Shown here in pieces: positions 27,128-35,891 of a DNA stretch of 64,000 nucleotides. Position 1 is the stretch's first letter; each line of letters starts with the position of its first letter. The stretch is from positions 62,001 to 126,000 of the forward strand of contig CAVVMR010000001.1 in the NCBI GenBank assembly GCA_963749515.1, in the 5' to 3' direction. The position numbers and the translations under genes were made by a program. The stretch comes from Gaiellasilicea sp963749515 (lineage in GTDB: Bacteria; Actinomycetota; Thermoleophilia; Gaiellales; Gaiellaceae). The notes under the pieces are model-generated. The model worked only from the letters and a program-made list of their open reading frames with translations, searched no databases and was not told the DNA's origin.

Positions 27128-27976
27128 TCAGGCCACGCGTCTGACGAAGCCCACGAGCACCTCGAAGATCTCGTCGCGGTTGATTTCGTTGTAGATCGAG
27201 TGACGCGCGCCGCCGAAGACTCGCACTTCGAAGTCCTCTGCGACGAGTTGCGCAAGCCGCTCGACACTCGGTCCCCACGGCGAGATGAAGTCGCCGCCAC
27301 CGTGCATGTACAGGACGGGTAAGTCGATGGCTCCTTGGTCGGCGTCCTGGAGCTGCTGCTGGGCACGCAGGTACGAGCGCAGGGTCGGTACGGGGTAGGG
27401 GCCCCGATACGCGAGCTCGTCGTCCAGGAACTGCTGCACGATGGACGTGTCCCTCGACAGCGCGTCGAGCGGGAGGTCGGTCTTCGGGTCGAGCAGCGGG
27501 TGGCCGCCCCCCGCCGTCGCGTCGATCTCGCCTCGCTCGATGCTCGCGAACAGTTCCTCGGCCGCGGGCCAGCGGTTCAGGCGAGCGCCCGAGAGCGCGA
27601 CGCCGGCGACGCCGAGATCGCTACCGAGAGTCGCCGCGCGGGCGACGACCAGCGCGCCCATCGAGTGGCCGGCGAGGACGACCGGAATGCCGTCGGGGAA
27701 ATCGTCGACGTCGCGCAGAGCGAGATACTCGTCTGCAACCACGTCGAAGTCCTCGACGACGACGCGCTCTCCTTCGGAGAGCCCGTGGCCGCGAAGGTCA
27801 GGGCAGAAGAGCGCTCCCCCGGCCGCGGTGATGTACTCGGCGTACCGCTCGTAGCGTCCGGAATGGTCGCCAAACCCGTGCGCGAAGAGGATCACCCAGG
27901 CGGGGTCCTGCGCAGACCACCAGCGGAAGTGCAGGTTCCCGGCTTCGCCCTGATACCAGCCCGTTCCGTGCTGCAC
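27128..27976 (-). CDS. Alpha/beta hydrolase (monoacylglycerol lipase-like)
   Basis: A 282-aa serine hydrolase. 'FAHGFGDHSGRYERYAEYI' is the oxyanion region of monoglyceride-lipase-type enzymes, GHSMGA contains the nucleophile near residue 95, and Asp of 'HGGGDFISPWG' and His of 'GGARHSIYNEI' complete the triad. GTG 27976 is preferred because GAGGAGG lies 6 nt upstream; an in-frame ATG at 28066 would extend the protein through an operator-like repeat. Probably cleaves an ester in the same pathway as the amidohydrolase. Confidence 0.88.
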   Translation of the reverse strand: MQHGTGWYQGEAGNLHFRWWSAQDPAWVILFAHGFGDHSGRYERYAEYITAAGGALFCPDLRGHGLSEGERVVVEDFDVVADEYLALRDVDDFPDGIPVVLAGHSMGALVVARAATLGSDLGVAGVALSGARLNRWPAAEELFASIERGEIDATAGGGHPLLDPKTDLPLDALSRDTSIVQQFLDDELAYRGPYPVPTLRSYLRAQQQLQDADQGAIDLPVLYMHGGGDFISPWGPSVERLAQLVAEDFEVRVFGGARHSIYNEINRDEIFEVLVGFVRRVA

Positions 27977-28013
27977 GTAAGCCCTCCTCGCGGCCGAGCC
28001 GCTGACTCGCCTT

Positions 28014-28046
28014 CCAGTAAGTTGAGTCGAAGAGCGAACATACTGG
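28014..28046. promoter_or_regulatory. Inverted repeat CCAGTAaGTT / AACATACTGG, operator candidate
   Basis: CCAGTAAGTT (28014-28023) and AACATACTGG (28037-28046) form an inverted repeat (9 of 10 positions) with a 13-nt gap, 38 bp upstream of the alpha/beta hydrolase start. The right half is the exact reverse complement of an element upstream of the importer operon (30009-30018). Probably the binding site of the XRE-cupin regulator encoded in the cluster. Confidence 0.55.
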
Positions 28047-28085
28047 ATGAACCGTCCGCGCGTCAACGGCGTCGGCGCCTGCCCT

Positions 28086-29234
28086 CTAGACGACCTGCAA
28101 CTCCGGCTCGAGGTCGTCGCCGGCGAAGCGCTCGAGGCCGAGTTCTTCGAGCAGCGGATCCGGCGCGCTGTCGGTCAGCGCCTCCGCAACCATTCGCCCG
28201 ACGGCGGGCGCGATCATGAAGCCGTGACCGCTGAAGCCGGCAGCGAGCCAGAGGCCGTTCGCCGAATCGAGCGGCCCGATGATCGGGTGGTGGTCTGGAG
28301 TGACGTCGTAGTCGCCCCGCACGCACACACCGAGCGTCACGTAGGTCAGCCGCGGCAGGAGCCTGTCGATGCACTCCCGGATGTGCCGGCGCCAGCGCTG
28401 CTCGTCCTCGGGCGTGTCGCCCGAAGCTTGCAGGTCGCTGGCGAGCACTCGACCGCTCGCAAGGTGCTTCGCCGCGAAGTGGTTGTCCACGGAGACGACG
28501 AGAGGCTCGAGCAGCATCTCGCCGATCGGGTCGCTCAGGAACAGGTACTTCGGCTTGGGAACGATTGGCACGTCGTAGCCGAGCTGCGCGACCAACGACG
28601 GGCTTCGATACCCCGCCGCGATGACGACGCGCTCCGCCGTCGCGCTCTCACCGTCGGCGAACTCGAGGCGCCAGCCCCCACCGTCCTGGGCGACGCGGAC
28701 GACGTCTCGGATCGAGATCGTTCCGCCGGCCCGCTCGAAGGCGTCGGCGAAGCATGTGACCACGGCCTGCGGCCGGTCGAAGTAACCGTCCGTCGCGCAG
28801 AAGGTCCCACCCAGGACACCGTCGACCTGGAGGCCGGGCACGACGTCGGCCAGACCGTCAGGTGTGAGCAACTGCGACGGAATCCCCATCGCATTCTGGG
28901 AAGCGACATCGCGCTTCAGGCGGTCGAGCGTCTCCTCCGCGTGCGCCAGAAAGACGTAACCACACGACTCGAGCACCGGTGCGTTGTCGACCCCGAGCCG
29001 GTCGCCCAGGTTGCGGTAGAACTCCGACGACTCGAGCACGAGCAGACAGTTCAGTCGAGTGCTCCACTGGTGACGAACCCCGCCGGGTTGAACGCCCGAT
29101 GCCTCCGACGCGATCCCGCTGCGGTCGTAGACGGAGACGCACCCGGCGCCTGCGGACCGGAGCGAGTGCGCGATGGACAGGCCGATCACGCCGGCTCCGA
29201 TCACGGCCACGTCCGAGCTCACGGTGCTCTTCAT
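28086..29234 (-). CDS. FAD-dependent oxidoreductase, DAO family (sarcosine/glycine/D-amino acid oxidase-like)
   Basis: Flavoprotein of 382 aa. The dinucleotide fold is DVAVIGAGVIGLSIAHSLRS at residues 8-27, 'GGVRHQWST' and a C-terminal 'GLWLAAGFSGHGFMIAPAVG' segment are characteristic of the sarcosine oxidase beta/DAO group. ATG 29234 is chosen because GGAGG lies 5 nt upstream. It should oxidise a secondary or D-amine, releasing aldehyde or keto acid and reducing oxygen or an acceptor. Its place beside an XRE-cupin regulator is typical for amine catabolism. Confidence 0.9.
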   Translation of the reverse strand: MKSTVSSDVAVIGAGVIGLSIAHSLRSAGAGCVSVYDRSGIASEASGVQPGGVRHQWSTRLNCLLVLESSEFYRNLGDRLGVDNAPVLESCGYVFLAHAEETLDRLKRDVASQNAMGIPSQLLTPDGLADVVPGLQVDGVLGGTFCATDGYFDRPQAVVTCFADAFERAGGTISIRDVVRVAQDGGGWRLEFADGESATAERVVIAAGYRSPSLVAQLGYDVPIVPKPKYLFLSDPIGEMLLEPLVVSVDNHFAAKHLASGRVLASDLQASGDTPEDEQRWRRHIRECIDRLLPRLTYVTLGVCVRGDYDVTPDHHPIIGPLDSANGLWLAAGFSGHGFMIAPAVGRMVAEALTDSAPDPLLEELGLERFAGDDLEPELQVV

Positions 29235-29389
29235 TGCCCCCTCCAACACTCGATCGGCCGCCGCGGTGCCTCTGCCAATGCGCCTGCCCTCGATTGGGCG
29301 AGCGCCCTGGTCACGATCTCGTCGATGTCACAGCGGCGCCACTCGATGCGCCCTTCGATATCGCGGTTTCACCGTCGAGAGTCATCGCT

Positions 29390-29992
29390 CTAGATGTTCG
29401 GGGGCGAGTTGACACAGATGACCCGCAGCGGCGCGTCCGGATCGTCGTTCTCGAAGAGATGGGCTTGATCGGCCGGGTAGTACGCGCTGTCACCCTGATT
29501 GAGAAACCGCGGCTCGGACCCGTCGAGAGTCAAGCAGAGACGGCCCTCGACCACATACACCCACTCCTCGCCCTGGTGACGCCCGTACTCGGCGAGGCGG
29601 GCTCCCGGTTCGAACTCGAGCTCCATCGGCATCATCGTCCGGTCGGTGTCGGGGGTCAGGAGGTAGATGTCGATCCTCTCGTCGGGAGACGAGTGAGAGA
29701 TCCGGCGTCGCTCGTCCACGCGCGTCAGCTCGGGATGTGGATCCTCCGGGACTGGGGGGATGAGGTCGGTGAGTGTGACGCCGTAGAGGTTCACCAGTCG
29801 CACCAGCCGGCCGATGGTGATGTCGCTCTTGCCGTTCTCGACGAGCGACAGGAACGAGGTGGAGATGCTTGTCGCGAGCGCCACCTCTTTCAACGACAGC
29901 TTCCGCTCGAGTCGCAGCGCACGCAATCCAGCCGCAAGGCTCGGCGGTTGGGTGTGTCTCTTGGGAAGACGGCTGGGTTGAGTCCTTGACAT
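29390..29992 (-). CDS. XRE family regulator with C-terminal cupin domain
   Basis: A 200-aa transcription factor: helix-turn-helix about residues 18-72 (LKEVALATSISTSFLSLVEN), then a cupin barrel about residues 110-195 ('GEEWVYVVEGRLCLTLDG'). This fused type (PuuR/SinR-cupin) senses small amines or sugars. ATG 29992 is preceded by GGAAGG. Divergent from the importer operon, with CCAGTATGTT in the intergenic region, so it most likely controls the importer and, through related sites, the flanking catabolic genes. Confidence 0.9.
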   Translation of the reverse strand: MSRTQPSRLPKRHTQPPSLAAGLRALRLERKLSLKEVALATSISTSFLSLVENGKSDITIGRLVRLVNLYGVTLTDLIPPVPEDPHPELTRVDERRRISHSSPDERIDIYLLTPDTDRTMMPMELEFEPGARLAEYGRHQGEEWVYVVEGRLCLTLDGSEPRFLNQGDSAYYPADQAHLFENDDPDAPLRVICVNSPPNI

Positions 29993-30008
29993 CGGAGTTC
30001 CTTCCAGT

Positions 30009-30018
30009 CCAGTATGTT
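30009..30018. promoter_or_regulatory. CCAGTATGTT operator candidate in divergent promoter
   Basis: Lies between the XRE-cupin gene and the importer operon, directly behind a partial copy (CCAGT at 30004-30008). Identical to the right arm of the inverted repeat at 28037-28046, reversed. Likely site for autoregulation and importer control. Confidence 0.5.
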
Positions 30019-30080
30019 GCGCGCCCATGCAGAATCCTAGCTGCGGCGGCACACGACGTCGAGAGTAATGGAGGCACCCC

Positions 30081-31766
30081 ATGGTCCGTGGCATGACGTC
30101 CATCGATGGCACGTCCAAAGTCCTGACGGAGTGGGCAGGTGCTCGTGTCCGGCGCGTCGTGGCACTTCTCTTGCTTCTTCCATGCCTCGCTGTCGCCGGT
30201 TGCGGCGGCGACGAGGAGAGCGGTGGGGGGAGCGGTCAACTCGTGATTGACCAACAGTGGGATCTCATGACTGCGGACCCGGCTCGAGATTCGTCGCTGA
30301 CCGGGCGCTATATCACGAACGCGGTGTACGACACGTTGACGAAGATCAAGCCGAAGCTGGTCGACGGAAAGTATGAGATCGACCTCAACAAGCCGGATCC
30401 CTGGTTGGCCGAGTCGTATTCGGTTGACGAGGCGACCGGGAAGGTGTGGACCTTCAACATTCGCGAGGATGTGGAGTTCAGCGATGGCACGCCTTTGACT
30501 GCCGCGGATGTTGTTTTCTCCCTCCAACGATTGCAGAACGTCAAGCATGGTGGCGCGGCGCCCACCATCACCGAGTCGTTCGTAAGTATCAAGGCCGTGG
30601 ATGATCACACGGTCGAGATCACCACGAAGGACCCAAACCCGGCCATCCCGCAATTGCTGACTCATAACGGCACAGGGATCGTCAACAGCAAGCTTGCCAA
30701 GGAGAACGGGGCGACGGACGCGGCCGACGCCGCCAAGACCGACAAGGGGCAGGCCTTTTTCGACAAGAACTCGCTGGGCAGCGGTCCGTACATGTACAGA
30801 TCGTTTAGCCCGACGGGCGAAACGGTCTTGGTGAAGAACCCCAAGTTCTGGGGGGAAGAGCCGTACTATGACCAGCTTGTATTCCGGAACGTCAAGACCG
30901 AGGTCGCGCGTCTGAATGTACGGAGCGGCCGGGCAGACGTTGCAATCGCACTTACCGGCGACCAGGTCAGCGATATGCCCGATGACGTGACCGTGCACAG
31001 AGGGCCGAGCTTGACGTTCTTCTACATCCAGGCGAACGTGAAGGAGAGCGTCTCCAAGCTCGCTGCGAACCCGAACCTGTGGGAAGCGATGCGCTACGGC
31101 ATGGACTACGACAAGCTCGTACGTCTCGCCGGCGAGGGGGCCACCCAGATGTGTGGCCTCGTCCCCAGGGGATCCCTGGGTGCCTTGGGCGAGAACGATT
31201 GCGTGAAACGAGACGTCCCGCGCGCACGCGCAGCACTGGCTCGCGCCATGTCCGAGACTGGCGTGACGAACGCGACGCTCACCGTGGAGTTCCCGAGCGA
31301 CTTCGGGCTCGAGGGGCTCTCATTCGGAACGATGGCAGAAGCTGTACAGCAGGACTTCAAGGAGATCGGCCTGACGCTGAAGCTTCGAGGAGCACCGCTC
31401 ACGACGTGGCTTCCCCGCTGGATCGACGCTACTCCCGAGCTCGTCCAGGCAGGCCAGTCCTCGATCTTCCCGCATGAGAACGCCATTTCGGGCTTCCTCC
31501 CGACCGGCTACCGTGGGCAGTACGTCGGGTACAAGGCCACCGACGCACCCGACCTGACCGAGCTGGGTGTGCGGGCGATGCAGACAATCGACGACGACGA
31601 GCGTGCGACGCTGTTCGAAGAGCTTCAAAGGAAGTTCAACGAGGAGGTGCCGATCTTCCCGCAGTTCCAGGCACCTACGATCATCGCTGCGTCGGACCGG
31701 GTCAAAGGTATCGCCATCATTCCCGGTCTCATCGTCGATCCACCGATGTTCTTCGAAGACGAGTGA
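30081..31766 (+). CDS. ABC transporter substrate-binding lipoprotein, family 5
   Basis: Binding protein of 561 aa for the Dpp/Opp-type importer that follows. A long basic lead precedes the hydrophobic core, then the lipobox LAVAGC with Cys near residue 40, so it is membrane-anchored. Family blocks 'WTFNIREDVEFSDGTPLTAA' and 'EEVPIFPQFQ' are present. GGAGG lies 6 nt before ATG 30081. Codon third positions here are visibly less G/C-rich than in the surrounding core genes, a weak hint of transfer. Ligand unknown; the amidase, peptidase and amidohydrolase around it point to an amide- or peptide-like compound. Confidence 0.92.
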   Translation: MVRGMTSIDGTSKVLTEWAGARVRRVVALLLLLPCLAVAGCGGDEESGGGSGQLVIDQQWDLMTADPARDSSLTGRYITNAVYDTLTKIKPKLVDGKYEIDLNKPDPWLAESYSVDEATGKVWTFNIREDVEFSDGTPLTAADVVFSLQRLQNVKHGGAAPTITESFVSIKAVDDHTVEITTKDPNPAIPQLLTHNGTGIVNSKLAKENGATDAADAAKTDKGQAFFDKNSLGSGPYMYRSFSPTGETVLVKNPKFWGEEPYYDQLVFRNVKTEVARLNVRSGRADVAIALTGDQVSDMPDDVTVHRGPSLTFFYIQANVKESVSKLAANPNLWEAMRYGMDYDKLVRLAGEGATQMCGLVPRGSLGALGENDCVKRDVPRARAALARAMSETGVTNATLTVEFPSDFGLEGLSFGTMAEAVQQDFKEIGLTLKLRGAPLTTWLPRWIDATPELVQAGQSSIFPHENAISGFLPTGYRGQYVGYKATDAPDLTELGVRAMQTIDDDERATLFEELQRKFNEEVPIFPQFQAPTIIAASDRVKGIAIIPGLIVDPPMFFEDE

Positions 31767-31779
31767 TCCGCTTACGCTG

Positions 31780-31879
31780 AAGGTTGTTCGCCACCCGAGA
31801 GTTCGGAGGAAGACGGGCGAGGACGTCTCGCCGGCGTTTGAAACGGAGGCGAACAACCTTTGGCCGCGGACCCGGCCAA
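31780..31879 (+). repeat. Nested hairpin element between binding-protein and permease genes
   Basis: A 13-bp perfect inverted repeat AAGGTTGTTCGCC (31780-31792) / GGCGAACAACCTT (31848-31860) encloses a smaller hairpin GGCGAG-GACGT-CTCGCC (31816-31832), and is directly followed by TTGGCCG (31860-31866) / CGGCCAA (31873-31879). The gap to the next gene is 184 bp, much wider than between other genes of this operon. Either an mRNA stabiliser/partial terminator that raises binding-protein output, or a MITE-like insertion bounded by 13-bp terminal repeats. Confidence 0.6.
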
Positions 31880-31950
31880 ATGCCGGCTCGACCCGATGCA
31901 TTGCAAGCCCTCATCCCTGGACGCCGGGTGAGGTAAGAACCAGGTAGTTG

Positions 31951-32976
31951 ATGGGCAGCAATCTCCGACGATTCGTCCTTCGCCGCCTGATCGCAGCGGT
32001 TCTCCTGATGGTGGGCGTGAGTGTGGTGACGTTCGCCCTCACGAGCGTCGTGCCGAGTAACCCGCTCCTGGCAGCTCTCGGCGAAGAAGGCCTGGCTGAT
32101 CCGGAAGCCGTCCGCGCGTATCGGGAGCGTTACGGGCTTGATGATCCGCTACCCGTTCAGTACCTGGTGTACATGAAGAACGTCGTTCAAGGCGACCTCG
32201 GGACGTCGCGCCGAACAGGCCGTCCGGTTCGCGAGGATCTGACCGAGTACGTGCCGGCCTCGATGGAGATCGCGGTGATCGCGACCTTCCTCGCATTGAT
32301 AATCGGGGTTTCCTCTGGAATTGTCGCGGCGATGTTCCACGATCGCCTCATTGACCAGATAATTCGGGTGGTATCACTCGTTGGGGTGTCGATGCCGATC
32401 TTTTGGCTCGCGCTCGTGGTGTTCTACGTCGTGACGATCAGACTTGGGTTGATTGAAAGTACCGGCCGGCTTGCGCCCGGGATGGAGCCGCCACCTCGAG
32501 TAACAGGTGCCTACACGATCGACTCGGCACTTGCAGGTAATTGGGTCACATTTCGATCGGCCGTGAGTCATCTGGTGTTGCCGGCTTGCGTGCTCGCCGT
32601 CTACGCGGTCAGCCTGCTGACGCGGTTCACAAGGTCAGCGGCGCTGGACGCGCTAAGCCATGACTTCGTCAGAACGGCGCGCGCCAAAGGAGTGGGCGAG
32701 GTGACCGTTGCGTTGCGTCATGTTCTGCGAGCGGCGCTCGTCCCTGTCGTGACCGTCTCAGGAATCGTGTTCGGTGTCCTTCTGTCGGGAACCGTTTTCG
32801 TCGAGTCGATATTCGGCTTTGGTGGCTTGGGACAGTACGCATACCTGAGCGCAACGTCCCTCGATCTACCGGCGATCATGGGAATCACTTTGCTGGCCGC
32901 TCTTGTCTATATCACCATCAATTTTGCGGTCGACCTTCTCTACGGCGTCATCGACCCGCGAATTCGCCTGAGCTGA
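31951..32976 (+). CDS. ABC transporter permease, DppB type
   Basis: A 341-aa inner-membrane permease (MGSNLRRFVLRRLIAAVLLM start, then six helices). The EAA loop reads 'DFVRTARAKGVGEVTVALRH' near residue 240, and the C-terminus 'YGVIDPRIRL' is diagnostic of DppB/OppB. A TTG codon lies directly before ATG 31951; ATG is preferred. Pairs with the DppC protein encoded 8 bp later. Confidence 0.92.
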   Translation: MGSNLRRFVLRRLIAAVLLMVGVSVVTFALTSVVPSNPLLAALGEEGLADPEAVRAYRERYGLDDPLPVQYLVYMKNVVQGDLGTSRRTGRPVREDLTEYVPASMEIAVIATFLALIIGVSSGIVAAMFHDRLIDQIIRVVSLVGVSMPIFWLALVVFYVVTIRLGLIESTGRLAPGMEPPPRVTGAYTIDSALAGNWVTFRSAVSHLVLPACVLAVYAVSLLTRFTRSAALDALSHDFVRTARAKGVGEVTVALRHVLRAALVPVVTVSGIVFGVLLSGTVFVESIFGFGGLGQYAYLSATSLDLPAIMGITLLAALVYITINFAVDLLYGVIDPRIRLS

Positions 32977-32984
32977 CTGAAGCG

Positions 32985-33902
32985 ATGAGTGCACTCGAGA
33001 ATGCATCGATGACCGAGAGCGAGAGAAGGGCGGAGCGCGCTCTCCAAAGACATCAGCGGCACGCCGTGCGTCCTGTATGGCGCCGGCCGCTCACGATGGT
33101 CGGATTGGCGATCGCGGTGTTCTGGATCATCGTGGCTGTCACCGCGCCTTGGGTCACGTCGTACGCGCCACTGCAGCAGAATGCAGACGTCTACTCTCCG
33201 CCTTCGAGCCAGCATTGGTTCGGGACGGACGAGCTCGGACGAGACATCTTTTCTCGAGTGATCTACGGATCGAGAATCACGCTCCCCCTGGCTCTGATGT
33301 TAGTTGCGCTCGCGGTTACCATCGGCGGCGTGCTCGGCGGCATCGCCGGCTACGTGGGTGGCGTAGTAGACGAAGTCATCATGCGCCTCGCTGATCTCGT
33401 GTTTGCGTTCCCGGCCATCATTCTCGCCATGGCTGTCGCTGCGGCGCTCGGCCCAAACCTGCGAAACGCCGTCGTCGCTGTCGTCGTCGTGTCTTGGCCG
33501 ATTTACGCGCGCGTCACGCGGGGTCTAGTCCTGGCGGCACGAGAGATGGACTACGTCCACGCAAGTCGCCTGCTGGGAGCGTCAAGGCGCGAGGTCCTCG
33601 TGCGTGACGTCTTGCCGAACATTGCCGGACCTGTGGCTGTGCTCGCGATGCTGGAGCTGGGGAATGCGGTGCTCTGGCTCGCCGGCCTTTCGTTCCTCGG
33701 CCTCGGTGCGCAGCCACCGGATCCTGAGTGGGGCGCGATGGTCAGGTCGGGCGCGCTCGCTTTCGACAACTGGTGGGTCGGGACGTTTCCGGGCTTGGCA
33801 ATCCTGACGGCTGTCCTCGCATTCAATTTTCTCGGGGATAGTCTTCGCGATCTGCTTGATCCGCAGACGGCTGGAACCATGCGGCGAGTGCGAAATGAGT
33901 GA
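32985..33902 (+). CDS. ABC transporter permease, DppC type
   Basis: A 305-aa permease with a cytosolic N-terminal helix, 'HWFGTDELGRDIFSRVIYGS' (the DppC/OppC signature) and the EAA loop 'YVHASRLLGASRREVLVRDV'. It ends 'GDSLRDLLDP' as expected. Its last 8 bp overlap the first ATPase gene. Confidence 0.93.
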   Translation: MSALENASMTESERRAERALQRHQRHAVRPVWRRPLTMVGLAIAVFWIIVAVTAPWVTSYAPLQQNADVYSPPSSQHWFGTDELGRDIFSRVIYGSRITLPLALMLVALAVTIGGVLGGIAGYVGGVVDEVIMRLADLVFAFPAIILAMAVAAALGPNLRNAVVAVVVVSWPIYARVTRGLVLAAREMDYVHASRLLGASRREVLVRDVLPNIAGPVAVLAMLELGNAVLWLAGLSFLGLGAQPPDPEWGAMVRSGALAFDNWWVGTFPGLAILTAVLAFNFLGDSLRDLLDPQTAGTMRRVRNE

Positions 33903-34905
33903 GCTGCTGGCTGTCTCGGGTCTCCGTATTCGTATGCCGGGTGCGCGCCGGCCGGTGACGATTGTGGATGGCGTGGAGTTCGGCGTCGGACGCCGTGAGG
34001 TGCTCGGCATCGCCGGCGAGAGCGGTAGCGGCAAGACGATGAGCGTGCTGGCGCTTCTGGGTCTACTCCCTCAGAGGGCGGTCGTGACGGGCGAGGCTCT
34101 CTTCGGCGGACGGGACCTGCTCAGCCTGCACGGACGTGAGCTCGACCGCATTCGCGGCAAGGAGATTGGCGTCGTGTTTCAGGACCCGATGACGACCCTC
34201 CACCCGATGCTTTCAGTCGGTCTTCAGCTGACGGAGCACATGCGGCGGCATCTCGGAATTGGAAAGGCAGTGGCTCGGGGACGAGGCGTCGCGCTACTCG
34301 AGGAAGTCCGAATTCCGAACGCACGCCGAGCGTTTGACGCATATCCGCATCAGTTCTCGGGTGGCATGCGGCAGCGGATCGTCATCGCGATGGCTCTTGC
34401 GTGCGAGCCGCGGCTCCTGATTGCAGACGAGCCGACGACTGCACTGGATGTCACGGTTCAGGCCGGCATTCTCGAGATGCTGAAGGAGCTGTGCCGCGAG
34501 CGAGGCATGGGTGTGATCCTCGTGACGCACGATCTCGGCGTCTTGTCGAGCGTCGCCGACCAGATCGCCGTGTTCTACGCCGGACGGATTCTCGAGCGAG
34601 GACCTACGCGGGGCGTGCTCACGCAGCCGCAGCACCCCTACACGAAGCATCTGCTCATGGCACTGCCTGATCCGAAGCAGGGTGACCGAAAGCTCTTACC
34701 GATCCCAGGCATCCCCGTTACCCCCAACAACCGCCCATCCGGGTGCGCGTTTCACCCGCGCTGCCAGTACGCCAAGGATGCCTGCCAGGTCGCCGTCCCG
34801 CCGCTCGAGCCAATCGGCCTGGGACGGCTCAGTGCGTGTCCGGTGGCGCCGTTCGCGGACGCGCCCTCCGCAGGTGAATACACGGAAGGCGCGAGTTGGA
34901 GGTAG
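33895..34905 (+). CDS. ABC transporter ATP-binding protein, DppD type
   Basis: Cytoplasmic ATPase of 336 aa starting ATG 33895. Walker A is GESGSGKT, signature FSGGMRQR, Walker B 'LLIADEPTTALD', H-loop 'VTHDLG'. The C-terminal oligopeptide-transporter extension with clustered cysteines ('GCAFHPRCQYAKDACQ') can hold an iron-sulfur or structural site as in other DppD proteins. Confidence 0.93.
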   Translation: MSELLAVSGLRIRMPGARRPVTIVDGVEFGVGRREVLGIAGESGSGKTMSVLALLGLLPQRAVVTGEALFGGRDLLSLHGRELDRIRGKEIGVVFQDPMTTLHPMLSVGLQLTEHMRRHLGIGKAVARGRGVALLEEVRIPNARRAFDAYPHQFSGGMRQRIVIAMALACEPRLLIADEPTTALDVTVQAGILEMLKELCRERGMGVILVTHDLGVLSSVADQIAVFYAGRILERGPTRGVLTQPQHPYTKHLLMALPDPKQGDRKLLPIPGIPVTPNNRPSGCAFHPRCQYAKDACQVAVPPLEPIGLGRLSACPVAPFADAPSAGEYTEGASWR

Positions 34906-34907
34906 CG

Positions 34908-35876
34908 GTGTCGAGCGCCAACGGTGATGCGCCGCTGAGATTCGACGACATCGTCGTCGATTACCAGCGGAAGCATCAGCCCGACGTCCGGGCCGTCGCG
35001 GGCGTGAGTCTCTCCGTCTCGAGAGGCCAAGTGCACGGGCTGGTGGGCGAGTCCGGGTGCGGCAAGTCGACTCTTGCTCGAGCCGCCACCGGGCTCGTCG
35101 GTATCACCTCGGGCGACATCACGTTCGAGGGTCAGCCGGTCCGCGCGCTCGGCGCCGCGCCTCGCCCCGACCACTTTCTTCGACTGCAGATGGTCTTCCA
35201 GGATCCTCACGCGTCGCTCAATCCCCGCCGGTCGGTGGGTGACCAGCTCGCGGATGGCGTCCGGCGGGCGACCGCCCTGCCAAGGTCGGCGAGGCAAGAC
35301 CGCATCAACGAAGTACTGGAGACCGTTGGGCTCCCGCGCGATGCCGCGCGGCGCTTCCCCAACGAGTTCAGCGGCGGTCAGCGCCAGCGCGTCTCGATCG
35401 CTCGCGCGCTTGTGGCGCGTCCGACAGTGATCATTGCCGATGAGCCGATCTCGGCGTTGGACGCGTCTGCCCAGGCGCAGATCGCCAACCTCCTCGTCGC
35501 CCTCGCGCGTGAGTTCGACCTCGGCGTTCTCCTGATCTCCCACGACCTCGGGATCGTCCGGCATGTCGCCGACGTCGTCACGGTGATGTATCTGGGCAAG
35601 GTCGTCGAGACTGCCTCGACGCGATCGCTTTGGGACCGGCCGCTTCACCCCTATAGCGAAGCACTGCTCGCGGCGGCGCCTGCTCACGACGGCGCTGGAG
35701 TCGTCCCTCGATCGCTCCCGGGCGAGATTCCCGACCCTTCTCAGCCGCCTGCCGGCTGCAGGTTCCATCCCCGCTGCAAGTACGCGTTCGCAACGTGTAC
35801 AAGTGAGGAGCCGCCTCTTCTTCGCCTCGGTAACCAGAGAGCGTCGGCCTGCTGGTTGGGTGCACGCGAATCGTGA
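34908..35876 (+). CDS. ABC transporter ATP-binding protein, DppF type
   Basis: Second ATPase, 322 aa. Walker A GESGCGKST, signature FSGGQRQR, Walker B 'VIIADEPISALD', H-loop 'ISHDLG', and C-terminal 'GCRFHPRCKYAFATC' extension. GTG 34908 is chosen since GGAGG lies 5 nt upstream, two bases after the previous stop; a TTG at 34896 is an alternative. Forms the heterodimeric motor with the DppD protein. Confidence 0.92.
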   Translation: MSSANGDAPLRFDDIVVDYQRKHQPDVRAVAGVSLSVSRGQVHGLVGESGCGKSTLARAATGLVGITSGDITFEGQPVRALGAAPRPDHFLRLQMVFQDPHASLNPRRSVGDQLADGVRRATALPRSARQDRINEVLETVGLPRDAARRFPNEFSGGQRQRVSIARALVARPTVIIADEPISALDASAQAQIANLLVALAREFDLGVLLISHDLGIVRHVADVVTVMYLGKVVETASTRSLWDRPLHPYSEALLAAAPAHDGAGVVPRSLPGEIPDPSQPPAGCRFHPRCKYAFATCTSEEPPLLRLGNQRASACWLGARES

Positions 35877-35891
35877 GAATCGGAGCCCCGA

